From contig JAGHCW010000074.1 of assembly GCA_021160245.1 (NCBI GenBank), positions 1 through 17,123 on the forward strand: a stretch of DNA of 17,123 nucleotides. Reading direction: 5' to 3'. This DNA comes from a bacterium. Its GTDB lineage: Bacteria > B130-G9. Shown in pieces: positions 5,775 through 14,140 of this stretch (its first letter is position 1; every line of letters begins with the position of its first letter). Both the position numbers and the translations under genes were made by a program. Below the pieces are notes generated by a model. The model did no database searches and had not been told where the DNA came from. It saw nothing but the letters and a program-made list of their open reading frames with translations.

Positions 5775-8700
5775 ATGATCACAAGGCTGCGTTTAATAGC
5801 CTTTTTATGCTCTCTCGGCTTTCTCACTTTGGCGTTGTCTCCCGTCTCTGCAATGGGCGAGACGATTGAGGTGCGTGTTGAGGCGGGCGCCTTGAGTTTC
5901 GAGACGACGAAGGCGGGCGAGATACCCCGGGTTGACGGTTTCACCAACTGGGGTCCGGCGGGATCGCCACTGCTGCCCAGGAAGGCGCTCGAGGTCCTGC
6001 TTCCGCCTGATGTCGATCCCGGTTCCGTTGCCCTGAAGGTTATGGTCGTGGATGTGGTCAAGCTTGATGGGACACACGATATCGCGCCCGCGCCGCCAAT
6101 CACCACCGAGGATAGGAATGGCAAACTGGTCTATCTCTGGGGGACGGCTGACCGAATCGTCGAGGGTAGGAATGTCGCCATATATGGGAGCAGCGGGTAT
6201 TACCCCGCGAGCTGCGGTGAGCTAACGTCTCTCTCGCAGATGCGCAAGTGGCGTTTTGCGAAGCTCCTGTTCACTCCCGTTTTGTATAGCCCCTTGGCCG
6301 GGTATGTCAGGCTTGTCAAGAGCGCGACATTCACAATCAGTTACTCTCGGATTGACGCCACTGGCAGTTACAGAAGCTCCGCCGATGACCCTATGTCCGA
6401 TGAGGCGAGAGCGCGTTTTAAGAACTTCGAGCAGGCTCAGATGTGGTATCAGCCTCGGGCTGGAGATGCACCGCGCAAGTCGCAAGTTTTCGATTATGTG
6501 ATAGTGACGACTGAGGCGATCAAGGGCGGGAGTAAGGTGCTCGAGCGATTCATGGGGCACAAGGCGTCCCTGGGCTTCTCACCTCTGGTAGTAACCGAAA
6601 GCGATTATGGATCTATGGTCGGGCAGGCCCCTAACGGCCGGTCTGAGAAGATTCGCAAGTGGCTTGCCGACAACTATCTCCTCTATGGCATTGAATATGT
6701 GCTTATGGTGGGAGACCCAAATCCCGATACTGGAGACGTTCCGATGAAGATGTGCTGGCCCAGGAACAACGTGTGGTACATGCCAGAGCTCGACTCCGCT
6801 CCAACCGACTTTCTCTACAGCGACCTAACCGGCAACTGGGACTTGGACGGGGACGGGTATTATGGTGAATACGATGGGGACAGAGGCCCCGGAGGGATAG
6901 ACCTTACTCCAGAGGTTTATGTCGGTAGGATTCCTGTCTATCAAGGGGATTACACGACGCTCGATTCGATCCTGCAGAAGCTGATTGATTACCAATCCGC
7001 GAAGGGCGATCTCGCATGGCGAAGGAAGATTCTTCTGCCGATGAGTTTTTTGAATGCGGAAATTGATAACGCGAGTCTTGGTGAGAGTATATTGGGTCAA
7101 CTGGCTTCAATGGGGATATCCGGATACAAACTCTACCAACAGGGAGCGTGTATTGACGATTCGGTGTTCGATAGCGATGAAGAGCTCGTTGGCGGGGCGG
7201 TCGCGCAACATTGGGCCAATAATGCCTACGGCCTCCTAACCTGGTCCGGCCACGGCACCTCGTGGGGTACCTACATCGGCTACGGCAGCGAGGAGCACTT
7301 CTGCGGCGAGATTCTCCATATTTCGAATTGCGAGAATCTCGATAACAAAAAACCGGCTATTGTATTTCAAGCCGCATGTGGCAACGGCCCTCCTGAAGAG
7401 CCTGAAAACCTCTGCTATGCGCTTCTAAAGTCGGGTGCCGTCGCAGCGATTGGGGCATCGAGATCAGCTTTTGGCAACGGAGTGTGGACGGGGCCAAAGG
7501 GAGTTCATTCAAATGAAGAGCTCGCATACGAGACGATGAGGCGGATTGCCGTTAACTCATCCCCAGTAGGGGAGGCTCTGGCATTGGCCAAATCCTCACT
7601 CATCGCAAGCGATCCCTCTTGGCTTATGAACTGCATCCAATACAACCTCCACGGCGATCCCCAGGTCCACTATGATCAGTCCTATCAACCAGCAAGACCA
7701 GTTCTGTTCAATGGCTCCGTCGATCCTGAGAGAGGTATTCCTGGCGCGGTCTTCACCTTCTCGGTTCGCTATCTGCATTCAGACGGCTTTGAGCCTGTTA
7801 CCAGTTCTGTAGTTGTCGATGGCGAGGAGATGGCGATGGAGGTCGTCTCGGGCTCGGCGTCTGACGGTGAATACGCCTGGCATTCAGAATTGCCCAAAGG
7901 TGAGTACTCCTTCTTCTTCGAGTTTTGCGACGCGCAAGGCAATGTCGTCCGCCTGCCGGAATCGGGCTCCTATCCAGGGCCTTCTGTGGGGATGGAGGAC
8001 AGCCTGGTCGATGGCGCTGTTCAGCCGGAGTCAGGCACGACAGACGATGACTACGTTTTCACCGTCTATTATTATGATGCGGACGGGGACGCCCCGATCA
8101 CCGGAACTGTCGTGATAGGGGACGACTCTCACGAGATGTCGCTACAATCCGGGCTTGCCCACGCGGGAGTATATGGTCTTCAGACAAACTTGCCGGTTGG
8201 GGAGTATTCGCATCATTTCGAGTTCTGGAACAACGATGGTGGATTTATCCGGTATCCCGATTCTGGAGATCACAAGGGCCCCTCGGTCGGCTACAATACC
8301 TATCTTAGGCACGGCTCGGTGAGTCCAGAATCCGCCTGCGCCATATCGACTTTCAGCTACTCCGTCCTTTACTACTGTGGAGACGGCGACGCACCCGTCA
8401 CGCGGGCTCTCTTCATCGACGGACGCGCACGCGAAATGTCCTTGTCGAAGGGTGACGAGGCGCATGGGATATACCAGCTGAGGACTCAGCTTGATCCGGG
8501 GGAGCACTCATACCGCTTTTTATTTGCCGACGGCCGCGGAGGAGTTGCGCGGTTGCCAGACCAGGGAGAGTATAAAGGTCCGAATGTGGCCGGCCACGGA
8601 CTGGCATTGGGGATCTCAACTGGTTCTGCTCTATACGATTTCGGTGACGTTCTTCCCATCACTGTGGACCTCATGAATCTGGAGAACATGGTCATCGTCG

Positions 8701-8996
8701 ATGTCTATCTGATCATGACTTTCATCCCCCCGGGCAGTGATGAGATTATCTGGTCTGCCTTGCCTGACGGCCAATGGCGAGAGGGTCTATTGCCCGTGAC
8801 GACGGGGCTTCAGATTCCCGCCGGCTTCGAGTACTCCAGTCTGCTGTGTTCCTTCGTATTGCCCTGCGCCTCGCCCAATATCTCGGAGCACGGTGACTAT
8901 ATCCTCAGAATGGCCGCCTTTGAGTCTGGCAGCCTTGACCTCATCTCAAACATCGCTCAGTGCAGTTTCGAGGTCGGTTCTCTGGAAGCGGAATAG
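5775..8996 (+). CDS. Secreted gingipain-type cysteine peptidase (C25 family) with three Ig-like repeats
   Basis: A 1073-residue secreted protease (numbering from the ATG at 5775). This start is preferred over an in-frame TTG at 5700 because it gives a standard signal peptide: ITRLRLIA, a hydrophobic core, then SPVSA-M. A C25-like propeptide follows (about 27-235, with GSPLLPRKALEVLLP and KWRFAKLLFTPVLYSP). The catalytic domain starts near 239 (FDYVIVTTEAI) and contains PTDFLYSDL, a calcium-loop-like DLDGDGYYGEYDGD (356-369), the catalytic His493 in WSGHGTSWG and Cys535 in FQAACGNG, as in gingipains and caspase-like peptidases. Three tandem 100-residue repeats (640-940) and a final beta domain (941-1073) follow. 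No typical type IX sorting domain is recognisable. It probably cleaves extracellular proteins; specificity is unknown. It converges on the propeller gene at 9064. Confidence 0.88.
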   Translation: MITRLRLIAFLCSLGFLTLALSPVSAMGETIEVRVEAGALSFETTKAGEIPRVDGFTNWGPAGSPLLPRKALEVLLPPDVDPGSVALKVMVVDVVKLDGTHDIAPAPPITTEDRNGKLVYLWGTADRIVEGRNVAIYGSSGYYPASCGELTSLSQMRKWRFAKLLFTPVLYSPLAGYVRLVKSATFTISYSRIDATGSYRSSADDPMSDEARARFKNFEQAQMWYQPRAGDAPRKSQVFDYVIVTTEAIKGGSKVLERFMGHKASLGFSPLVVTESDYGSMVGQAPNGRSEKIRKWLADNYLLYGIEYVLMVGDPNPDTGDVPMKMCWPRNNVWYMPELDSAPTDFLYSDLTGNWDLDGDGYYGEYDGDRGPGGIDLTPEVYVGRIPVYQGDYTTLDSILQKLIDYQSAKGDLAWRRKILLPMSFLNAEIDNASLGESILGQLASMGISGYKLYQQGACIDDSVFDSDEELVGGAVAQHWANNAYGLLTWSGHGTSWGTYIGYGSEEHFCGEILHISNCENLDNKKPAIVFQAACGNGPPEEPENLCYALLKSGAVAAIGASRSAFGNGVWTGPKGVHSNEELAYETMRRIAVNSSPVGEALALAKSSLIASDPSWLMNCIQYNLHGDPQVHYDQSYQPARPVLFNGSVDPERGIPGAVFTFSVRYLHSDGFEPVTSSVVVDGEEMAMEVVSGSASDGEYAWHSELPKGEYSFFFEFCDAQGNVVRLPESGSYPGPSVGMEDSLVDGAVQPESGTTDDDYVFTVYYYDADGDAPITGTVVIGDDSHEMSLQSGLAHAGVYGLQTNLPVGEYSHHFEFWNNDGGFIRYPDSGDHKGPSVGYNTYLRHGSVSPESACAISTFSYSVLYYCGDGDAPVTRALFIDGRAREMSLSKGDEAHGIYQLRTQLDPGEHSYRFLFADGRGGVARLPDQGEYKGPNVAGHGLALGISTGSALYDFGDVLPITVDLMNLENMVIVDVYLIMTFIPPGSDEIIWSALPDGQWREGLLPVTTGLQIPAGFEYSSLLCSFVLPCASPNISEHGDYILRMAAFESGSLDLISNIAQCSFEVGSLEAE
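7692..8594 (+). repeat. Three tandem 100-residue Ig-like repeats within the C25 peptidase
   Basis: Units at 7692-7991, 7992-8291 and 8292-8594 (100, 100, 101 codons). Each shares a pattern of V-x-PES near the start, a YYxxDGDAPVT stretch, then DG/GD...EMSL, GxY, LPxGEYSxxFEF, GGxxRLPDSGxYxGPSVG. The DNA copies have diverged, so the duplication is old. The likely role is a stalk or substrate- or surface-binding module behind the protease domain. Confidence 0.85.
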
Positions 8997-9024
8997 GGCC
9001 ACCGCCTCCTACGCCGCCCTCAAC

Positions 9025-9051
9025 TCTCTGTGTTCTCTGTGTCTCTGTGGT
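9025..9051. repeat. 9-bp tandem repeat (TCTCTGTGT)3
   Basis: TCTCTGTGT, TCTCTGTGT and a third, diverged copy CTCTGTGGT run head to tail in the 67-base gap between two convergent genes. Such CTCTGTG-rich strings resemble dispersed intergenic repeats I have seen in many environmental bacterial genomes; that comparison is from memory. There is no terminator-like hairpin. Confidence 0.6.
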
Positions 9052-9063
9052 CGATTCCTCTGA

Positions 9064-10734
9064 TCAATCACCTTCAATTTGAAACGTGATCGGGAAGAGC
9101 TCATCGACGGAGGTGAGGGTGCCGGGCTGGCAGAAGCCGGCGATGATCGTGTAGGCGCCTTCGGGGGCGGATTCGGGGATGAGGCCGAGTGAATGAGGCG
9201 CGTCGATCATCTCAAAGCTGTTCGGCATGAAGATGTCCGAGAACCACGGCGTGGGCGAATCGCTCCAGCCGGAAGAGGTGTAGTAGGCAACGGCTCCGTT
9301 GGGGGCAATAACGGCCAGATACGCATCCACCGCCTCGTCCTCCCCGAAGTTGTACGGCTGAAGCAGCACGATCAGCTCATCGCCAGCAGAATACACGTTG
9401 CCGGCTGGCCGTTCTGGCAACTTCACGCGGACGCGGGGGTGGTGGGGTTCGCCGTCGGAGATTGCGTATAGATATGTCGGCCGAGAAACTGTCTGGGTGA
9501 CATAAATCGTGCCAAGACTATCAATGGCCCGAAGGCGAACGTTAGTATCGCAGACTCGTATCCGCCAGCGTAGGGCCCCATCCGGGGCGTAAGACTTGAC
9601 GTAATTCCACGTGTGAGAATAAACGTTGCCCTCCGTGTCGCAGATCGGATTGTATTCCGTAGTCCTATCCCGGTGGTCTATTACGTTGTTCGCGCCGAGG
9701 CTGCCATCCGGGTTTATCCGCTGGAGCATTACCCTGTCGGTACCGTCTTCCTCCCCGACAGCGTGGACCACCCACCAGCCGCCCATCGGGTCGCCGCACG
9801 CCTCCTCCCAAGTCCCTGACCCCGCAATGTGATGCTCCCAGAGAACGTTCTCAAGCGTTACGTCCTCATATAATACCAGCTTCCCTGCAGCGTGAACCAA
9901 CACGTTGTCCAGGGCATTCACCTTGACAAAGGGGCAGGCCCCATAAGGCATCCATGGCCAGGAATAAGATGAACAGAACTCCACAAAATCCGTGTGCATT
10001 TCACTTGCCACAAAATGGTGAGACCCACTACCAGAGCCTTCAAAGGTTGTGGCTTCCCACACAGCGACTCCATGTGAATCGAACGCAGGACCGCGCACCG
10101 TGCAGCTATCCGCGCCAGGGATCCTAAGGGAAGTTTCTGATACCAGCTGCCCCTCACTATCAAAGAACTGCATCAGGTCTCTACCAAACCAAGGACCAAC
10201 GACCGCGAGACCTCTGCCATTGACCGGAATCAGTCGCCCATCAATACACAGTGCATTCCAGATTTCATGACCTTCAAAAGTGCGGCAATGGAGTAGCATT
10301 TCTTTGTCCGGCTCCATAATCCCTGAATAGAAGCGCTCGTCATCGATTGCGCCAGCGGCGGTGCTTCCATCATTTGCCCAAAGATAATGCTCAGTATGAC
10401 CGTCAAGAGCAAGGAAGAGAACATTGCATCCCTCACGCAACGATGATCTGGTAACGACAGGGCGATCATCCGGGTCAATCCCTGCGAAACCCGGTCCGTA
10501 GTAGATCCCACTGCCAAAGAGCCTCCTATACGTTATATGAGGGCTAGCCGGGCCCGGGCCCTTCGCGCAGCGTGTGCCCCCCTGATCACCCTCGTCAGTG
10601 GTCCATGCACAACGCGCAGTAGATATCTCTGCCTTGACGGAGGGAATCGCCATGACGAAAAGAAGCAGCGCGCAGGCGCCTTTCAAGAATGGCCTAAGAT
10701 GTCCGCAGCAATTTTCTCGGTCCATACCATACAT
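9064..10734 (-). CDS. Secreted propeller-like protein with a C-terminal beta domain shared with the C25 peptidase
   Basis: An exported protein of about 556 residues and no known enzyme activity. After the start there is a signal peptide (charged RENCCGHLRPFLKG, hydrophobic ACALLLFVMAIP, cleavage after SVKA). ATG candidates are at 10734 and 10725; a TTG at 10740 is less likely. The body contains repeated short strands with WE, GxxLxVxxxG and DxxGxVYxxT patterns (such as DTEGNVYSHTWNYVKSYAPDGALRW and DSLGTIYVTQ), typical of beta-propeller or PQQ-like folds. The last ~125 residues (SAGDELIVLLQPYNFGEDEAVDAYLAVIAPNG to GAYTIIAGFCQPGTLTSVDELFPITFQIEG) form a separate domain also seen at the end of the neighbouring C25 peptidase. 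Its start lies inside the 3' end of the 878-residue gene, so the two are probably translated in tandem. Confidence 0.72.
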   Translation of the reverse strand: MYGMDRENCCGHLRPFLKGACALLLFVMAIPSVKAEISTARCAWTTDEGDQGGTRCAKGPGPASPHITYRRLFGSGIYYGPGFAGIDPDDRPVVTRSSLREGCNVLFLALDGHTEHYLWANDGSTAAGAIDDERFYSGIMEPDKEMLLHCRTFEGHEIWNALCIDGRLIPVNGRGLAVVGPWFGRDLMQFFDSEGQLVSETSLRIPGADSCTVRGPAFDSHGVAVWEATTFEGSGSGSHHFVASEMHTDFVEFCSSYSWPWMPYGACPFVKVNALDNVLVHAAGKLVLYEDVTLENVLWEHHIAGSGTWEEACGDPMGGWWVVHAVGEEDGTDRVMLQRINPDGSLGANNVIDHRDRTTEYNPICDTEGNVYSHTWNYVKSYAPDGALRWRIRVCDTNVRLRAIDSLGTIYVTQTVSRPTYLYAISDGEPHHPRVRVKLPERPAGNVYSAGDELIVLLQPYNFGEDEAVDAYLAVIAPNGAVAYYTSSGWSDSPTPWFSDIFMPNSFEMIDAPHSLGLIPESAPEGAYTIIAGFCQPGTLTSVDELFPITFQIEGD

Positions 10735-13330
10735 TCTCAAGATCTGTTATAGGGATCCGTATGAGGGTTTCCGTGTTGTATTCATCGAATCTCTGTGACG
10801 CTTCCGCGAAATGGGCACTAAACGTCGCATGGAACGGAGCCTTAGCCCTGCCAACGGAACGCCAGGTCATTTCATCCTCCTCATCTGGAGGCTCCCCGTG
10901 CACTTCATAATCGTCCTCGCCTTCCTTCCACTGGCGTTTATCTGGTTTCACTCCGATCCCCTCCCATTTATCGACCTGTTCGCCGTGGTTGAGGCGGATG
11001 AGCGCTCTTCGGATGAAGCGTTTAACCTCGTTGCCGGTGATCTTCACGAAGAATTCTCTTGGCGGGTCGTTGTATTCCTCGCCCGTGTGGTAGAACGGCC
11101 ATCTGAACTCGAGGCGATTGGCACATAAAACGTTGCTGACGTAGCCAGGATTCCTATCGTCCCAGCCGAGTGGCCTGACGTATGCACAGAATCTATAGAG
11201 TAGGTCTTTATTGAAATCGACATTGGGACAGCGAATCCTCACCGGCAAGTAGATCATGAGGCGGCTGGCGAGGCACCGCGGCAGGCCAAAGTTCTTGTAT
11301 GACACCTTCAGCGTAAAGGACGGATGCTCGCCATCGTCAGAGATCTCGTTGTTGATGTCCTGCACGTCAAGCGAGATCACCGGCGGCCAGGTTTTTATGT
11401 TGTCCCGATGATGGCAGACGGCCTCAACGACATCATATTCGTCAACGTGGCCTTCCGAATAGAGGCGAATCGCCTCCCTCACCTCTTCCCGGTGATCGTC
11501 CCTGACCGGCCCCCGGCCAAAAACGGCCCAATACAGTGTGCACACGAAGTTTCTTGCCCAAGTGTTCCAGGGTTCCTCCGGGTCATCCGGCGAGGGCCTG
11601 CCACGGCCGTAGTACTTTCTGGCTAACCTTTTCAGCACGCGAGTGGCATTTATATGGAACTTGCCAAGTTCCCACGTTTCAGTAATGCACATCCCCTCAC
11701 CCACCTCGTCCCAGCACTCTAGAATAACCCTCGATATCCGATTCTGCTGGCTGGCCGATGTTCCTTGAAGGAGAGCATACACAAAGCGGTCCAGCGGGAA
11801 CCTCCCGTAGTCACGTCGTATGACGCTTGGCGCCAATCTGTATCCCATTGAATCATCGTAGGCGGAAAGAACGGCATAACATCTCTCCCATTTCCCTACT
11901 AGCGGATCCCGCTCGCGACCTTCGGGCACCCAACTCCAATAGTCCTCATCGAAGATAGGAGCCAGCCTATCTGCAACGCCCCTCTCGTCGTTATGTACGA
12001 AGTCCTGTCCTACTTGCATCCACGGCTTAAGGCCATAGAAATCGGCTGCGAATAGGCGATCGAGCTCACCTGCGAGGTCAACTGTTTCGGGGATGTACCA
12101 AGCTCGATCGGAAGGGTCGTCACGGCCTTTCGGGCCTTCAAGCAACTGGATGAGAACTTTCTCGACTTCCACCGGCGGAACCGTCATCCCCGGGATTTGG
12201 CCGGTTTCTTTCAGAACAGGAAACATGCAGGCAGGTAGCTGCTCGTAGAATCCCCGTAGGCCAGCGTAGAAGACGTAGCGGACCTCTGATTGAGTGAAGT
12301 CATGCCAGAACGCCGTGTTCTTTGGATCATCAGACAAAGCGAATTCCGTGTTAGGCAACTCAAGATATGGGATATTGCAGGGGTTGTAGTCGAGTCCCTT
12401 GGCGATAGTAGGCGCTTTAATCCCGCGCCGCCAGAGCTTCATCCACTCTCCTATGAGAACCTGCAAGTGCTCATGATCGACATCGTGAGCAGGGCTCCGC
12501 AGGTACCCATCTTGATTACCCCGGACGCCCGCGATTGCGCTTCCAAGAGCTGCCGGGCTAGCCTGATACTGTTTGGTCGCGACATCAATCCCCGCGCCCC
12601 TCATCTTTAGCAGCTGGTGGCACACATAAGCCTTGTTGTTGCCGGATATTGGCACGTAGTCTCGCGCCTTTCGGTCAAGTTCAACCGGATGCAACGTGAC
12701 CATGTCATCGGTTGTAGCCATCCTGAAGGGATATGTCTTCTCGGCCCACCAATCATACAGCGCGACCTCAACCAGGAATTCATCCGCTAACCTCGGTCTG
12801 AACGGATCCCGCCCAAGGTAGTCCTTAACAGTTTTCCGTAAGCACTGGCCAAAGAGCTGCTTGGTCCACATAAGCGCGCGATCCTTCTCGTCCGGGTCAT
12901 GATCTCGTACCCTCTGCCGCGTCTGGCGGATCCTATTGCACAGGACGCTTGCCCATTCTCCTCGGACCCTCAATGTGAAAGGGGGCGCGTAAACGTTCCC
13001 AACGTAACCCGTGAGCAACTGGTTAAACATTCTTTCTACGGTGACCCACAAGTAATCCGTGTGAACCTTCCACAACTCCGTGATGCCAACCGTGGCCTCA
13101 TCCTCGGGTCCCCATAGGATCTGATCTCGCATCCACTTTCGCCCATTCAGGTATCGATCGCCGTCTGGAGATCCACAATACTGGCCAAAGAGGTAGGCGA
13201 ACATGCCAACTTCATTAGAGCTCGGCATTCTATGCAGAAGCTCGAGGAACGTGCCCTGTATGAAGTGCCTGAATACCGTTTCCCAATAGGTCTCAGAGGC
13301 AGAGTGATTAACCGCTAATCTTGTTGACAT
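10694..13330 (-). CDS. Large protein of unknown function (878 aa) with DUF4214-like helical segments
   Basis: I do not recognise this protein. It has no signal peptide and no membrane segment, and is rich in Trp, Tyr, Asp and Arg. Three segments share a helix-LGR-P-helix shape: FRHFIQGTFLELLHRMPSSNE (20-40), LFGQCLRKTVKDYLGRDPFRP (159-179) and FVCTLYWAVFGRGPVRDDH (about 590-612). This recalls DUF4214-type modules (LYxxLLGRxPDxxG) found in surface proteins, but the match is loose. From about 640 to the end the protein becomes strand-rich (SFTLKVSYKNFGLPRC, SRLMIYLPVRIRCP, RLEFRWPFYHTG), suggesting a beta domain, with a charged tail. The ATG has GCGAGG about seven bases upstream. It overlaps the next gene by 31-47 bases. 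The product could be a structural or assembly factor for secreted partners; this is speculative. Confidence 0.72.
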   Translation of the reverse strand: MSTRLAVNHSASETYWETVFRHFIQGTFLELLHRMPSSNEVGMFAYLFGQYCGSPDGDRYLNGRKWMRDQILWGPEDEATVGITELWKVHTDYLWVTVERMFNQLLTGYVGNVYAPPFTLRVRGEWASVLCNRIRQTRQRVRDHDPDEKDRALMWTKQLFGQCLRKTVKDYLGRDPFRPRLADEFLVEVALYDWWAEKTYPFRMATTDDMVTLHPVELDRKARDYVPISGNNKAYVCHQLLKMRGAGIDVATKQYQASPAALGSAIAGVRGNQDGYLRSPAHDVDHEHLQVLIGEWMKLWRRGIKAPTIAKGLDYNPCNIPYLELPNTEFALSDDPKNTAFWHDFTQSEVRYVFYAGLRGFYEQLPACMFPVLKETGQIPGMTVPPVEVEKVLIQLLEGPKGRDDPSDRAWYIPETVDLAGELDRLFAADFYGLKPWMQVGQDFVHNDERGVADRLAPIFDEDYWSWVPEGRERDPLVGKWERCYAVLSAYDDSMGYRLAPSVIRRDYGRFPLDRFVYALLQGTSASQQNRISRVILECWDEVGEGMCITETWELGKFHINATRVLKRLARKYYGRGRPSPDDPEEPWNTWARNFVCTLYWAVFGRGPVRDDHREEVREAIRLYSEGHVDEYDVVEAVCHHRDNIKTWPPVISLDVQDINNEISDDGEHPSFTLKVSYKNFGLPRCLASRLMIYLPVRIRCPNVDFNKDLLYRFCAYVRPLGWDDRNPGYVSNVLCANRLEFRWPFYHTGEEYNDPPREFFVKITGNEVKRFIRRALIRLNHGEQVDKWEGIGVKPDKRQWKEGEDDYEVHGEPPDEEDEMTWRSVGRAKAPFHATFSAHFAEASQRFDEYNTETLIRIPITDLENVWYGPRKLLRTS

Positions 13331-13462
13331 TCTTTGGCCTCGCTATCCAGGGGTGAACCGATTCCTGGGCTGAACCCACGTGAACATCCCTCCATTCGTA
13401 TCTGAGCCTGCTGCCCGCCCGCTTGCGAGCGATCCAGTCAGAATGGGCATGCGCTCGTCGCC
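13331..13462 (-). other. Short stretch with overlapping small frames, no clear gene
   Basis: Between the end of the shifted frame of the upstream small gene and the ATG of the 878-residue gene, several minus-strand frames are open. One is a 35-codon ATG frame at 13343-13450 (begins MPILTGSLAS). Another has no start but a protein-like sequence (RYEWRDVHVGSAQESVHPW) and runs into the start of the 878-residue gene. This could be a remnant of further frameshifted coding sequence. I cannot choose between them. Confidence 0.25.
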
Positions 13463-13690
13463 TTATGTCATGTTCTCGTCGCTGCCGACGAGGACGAGGA
13501 TTCTACGAGGCGCGGTTGATAGTCTTCGCGCTTCGGTGGCCGGGGGTCCCGGATACGGTTCTGCCCGTTCGTCAACGGCGGATTCGTGCTGTCGAAGCGG
13601 CAGGTCCCTAATTCCCTCCGGAATTAGCGCCGCGCACGGGTCCCACTCGTCCTGGTCCCCTCCCGTCGGCGTAAACGGGAGAGTCTCAGG
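13463..13690 (-). other. -1 frame extension of paralog A
   Basis: Seventy-five codons plus TAA, open in the -1 frame from the heptamer. The residues include ETLPFTPTGGDQDEWDP and RRILVLVGSDENMT. There is no start codon in this frame except an ATG two codons before the stop, so it cannot be made alone; it could only be reached by frameshifting from paralog A. Its balanced acidic/hydrophobic content contrasts with the Arg-rich unshifted tail. Confidence 0.45.
13608..13627. other. Perfect 8-bp hairpin overlapping a stop codon
   Basis: CTAATTCC, loop CTCC, GGAATTAG. The TAA of the unshifted small ORF (13624-13626) lies inside the stem. There is no T-tract, so it is not a standard terminator; it may be an RNA structure or chance. 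Confidence 0.45.
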
Positions 13691-14139
13691 GGGCCCGGTA
13701 CTACACTATCATGCTGCGTGTTGGTGCAGATCAGGTCGCCAGTAGTCAGGCATACATACCCCTCTATTTTGACATACATCTTGATCGCTAGAACACAGCG
13801 CTTGCAGTCAACCTCCTCAATCGGCGGTTGCTCCGCCCCGAACTTCCTAGCAGCCCAAGAATCTCGCATACTACCGCCTCGTATAGCATGTGAATATACG
13901 GTCAATGTGTAGCCATCGGCCATCTTCACTATCGCTCGCGTCGGGTCGAAGAATGTCGAGGTCCCGTCCGACGAGCCGATGACCAGATTCTTACTGACAG
14001 TGAACTCACGATTGCCATAACCGCCGGCCGTGATGTAGCCGCCCACAGTGCCATCGGCGTCCAGAATCGGCATCGTGTATGGCTCGTCGAAACTCCCGCC
14101 CGTGACCGTTATTGTGTCGTCCGCGTAACTTATTCCCAT
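13624..14139 (-). CDS. Small beta-rich paralog A (171 aa in the unshifted frame; -1 extension to 13463)
   Basis: First of two neighbouring paralogs. It starts MGISYADDTITVTGG, has EPYTM, DGTVG, TAGGYGN, then strands with VIGSSDGTSTFFD and LTVYSHAIRGG, and a Cys pair CKRC near 113-116. Predicted all-beta, no signal peptide; family not recognised. The ATG has AGGAGG about ten bases upstream. The unshifted frame ends in an arginine-rich tail (LRLSRLRRREGTR...), typical of reading the wrong frame. At GGGCCCC (13690-13696) a -1 shift would replace that tail with 75 balanced residues (PETLPFTPTGGDQDEWDPC... to DENMT) ending at the TAA at 13463-13465. The full product would then be 225 residues. Whether this is programmed shifting, an indel in a five-C run or a mutation is open. 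Confidence 0.65.
   Translation of the reverse strand: MGISYADDTITVTGGSFDEPYTMPILDADGTVGGYITAGGYGNREFTVSKNLVIGSSDGTSTFFDPTRAIVKMADGYTLTVYSHAIRGGSMRDSWAARKFGAEQPPIEEVDCKRCVLAIKMYVKIEGYVCLTTGDLICTNTQHDSVVPGPLRLSRLRRREGTRTSGTRARR
13660..13696 (-). promoter_or_regulatory. Candidate -1 ribosomal frameshift element
   Basis: In minus-strand order: slippery heptamer G-GGC-CCC in phase with paralog A (X-XXY-YYZ, 13690-13696), an 8-base spacer CTGAGACT, then a stem-loop CTCCCGT / TTACGCCG / ACGGGAG (7-bp stem, 8-base loop, 13660-13681). Spacing and order match known programmed -1 sites. GGGCCCC is not among the most efficient bacterial heptamers. Confidence 0.45.
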
Positions 14140-14140
14140 A

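Noticed and set aside
11105-11125. Second sigma-54-like site, TTGGCACA...GTTGC on the plus strand
   Set aside because: The GG-to-GC distance is three bases too long and it lies inside the 878-residue gene on the opposite strand.
13380-13745. Plus-strand frame of 121 codons
   Set aside because: Ser/Arg/Gly-rich composition typical of an antisense shadow; no SD, and it overlaps the minus-strand small gene and its -1 extension.
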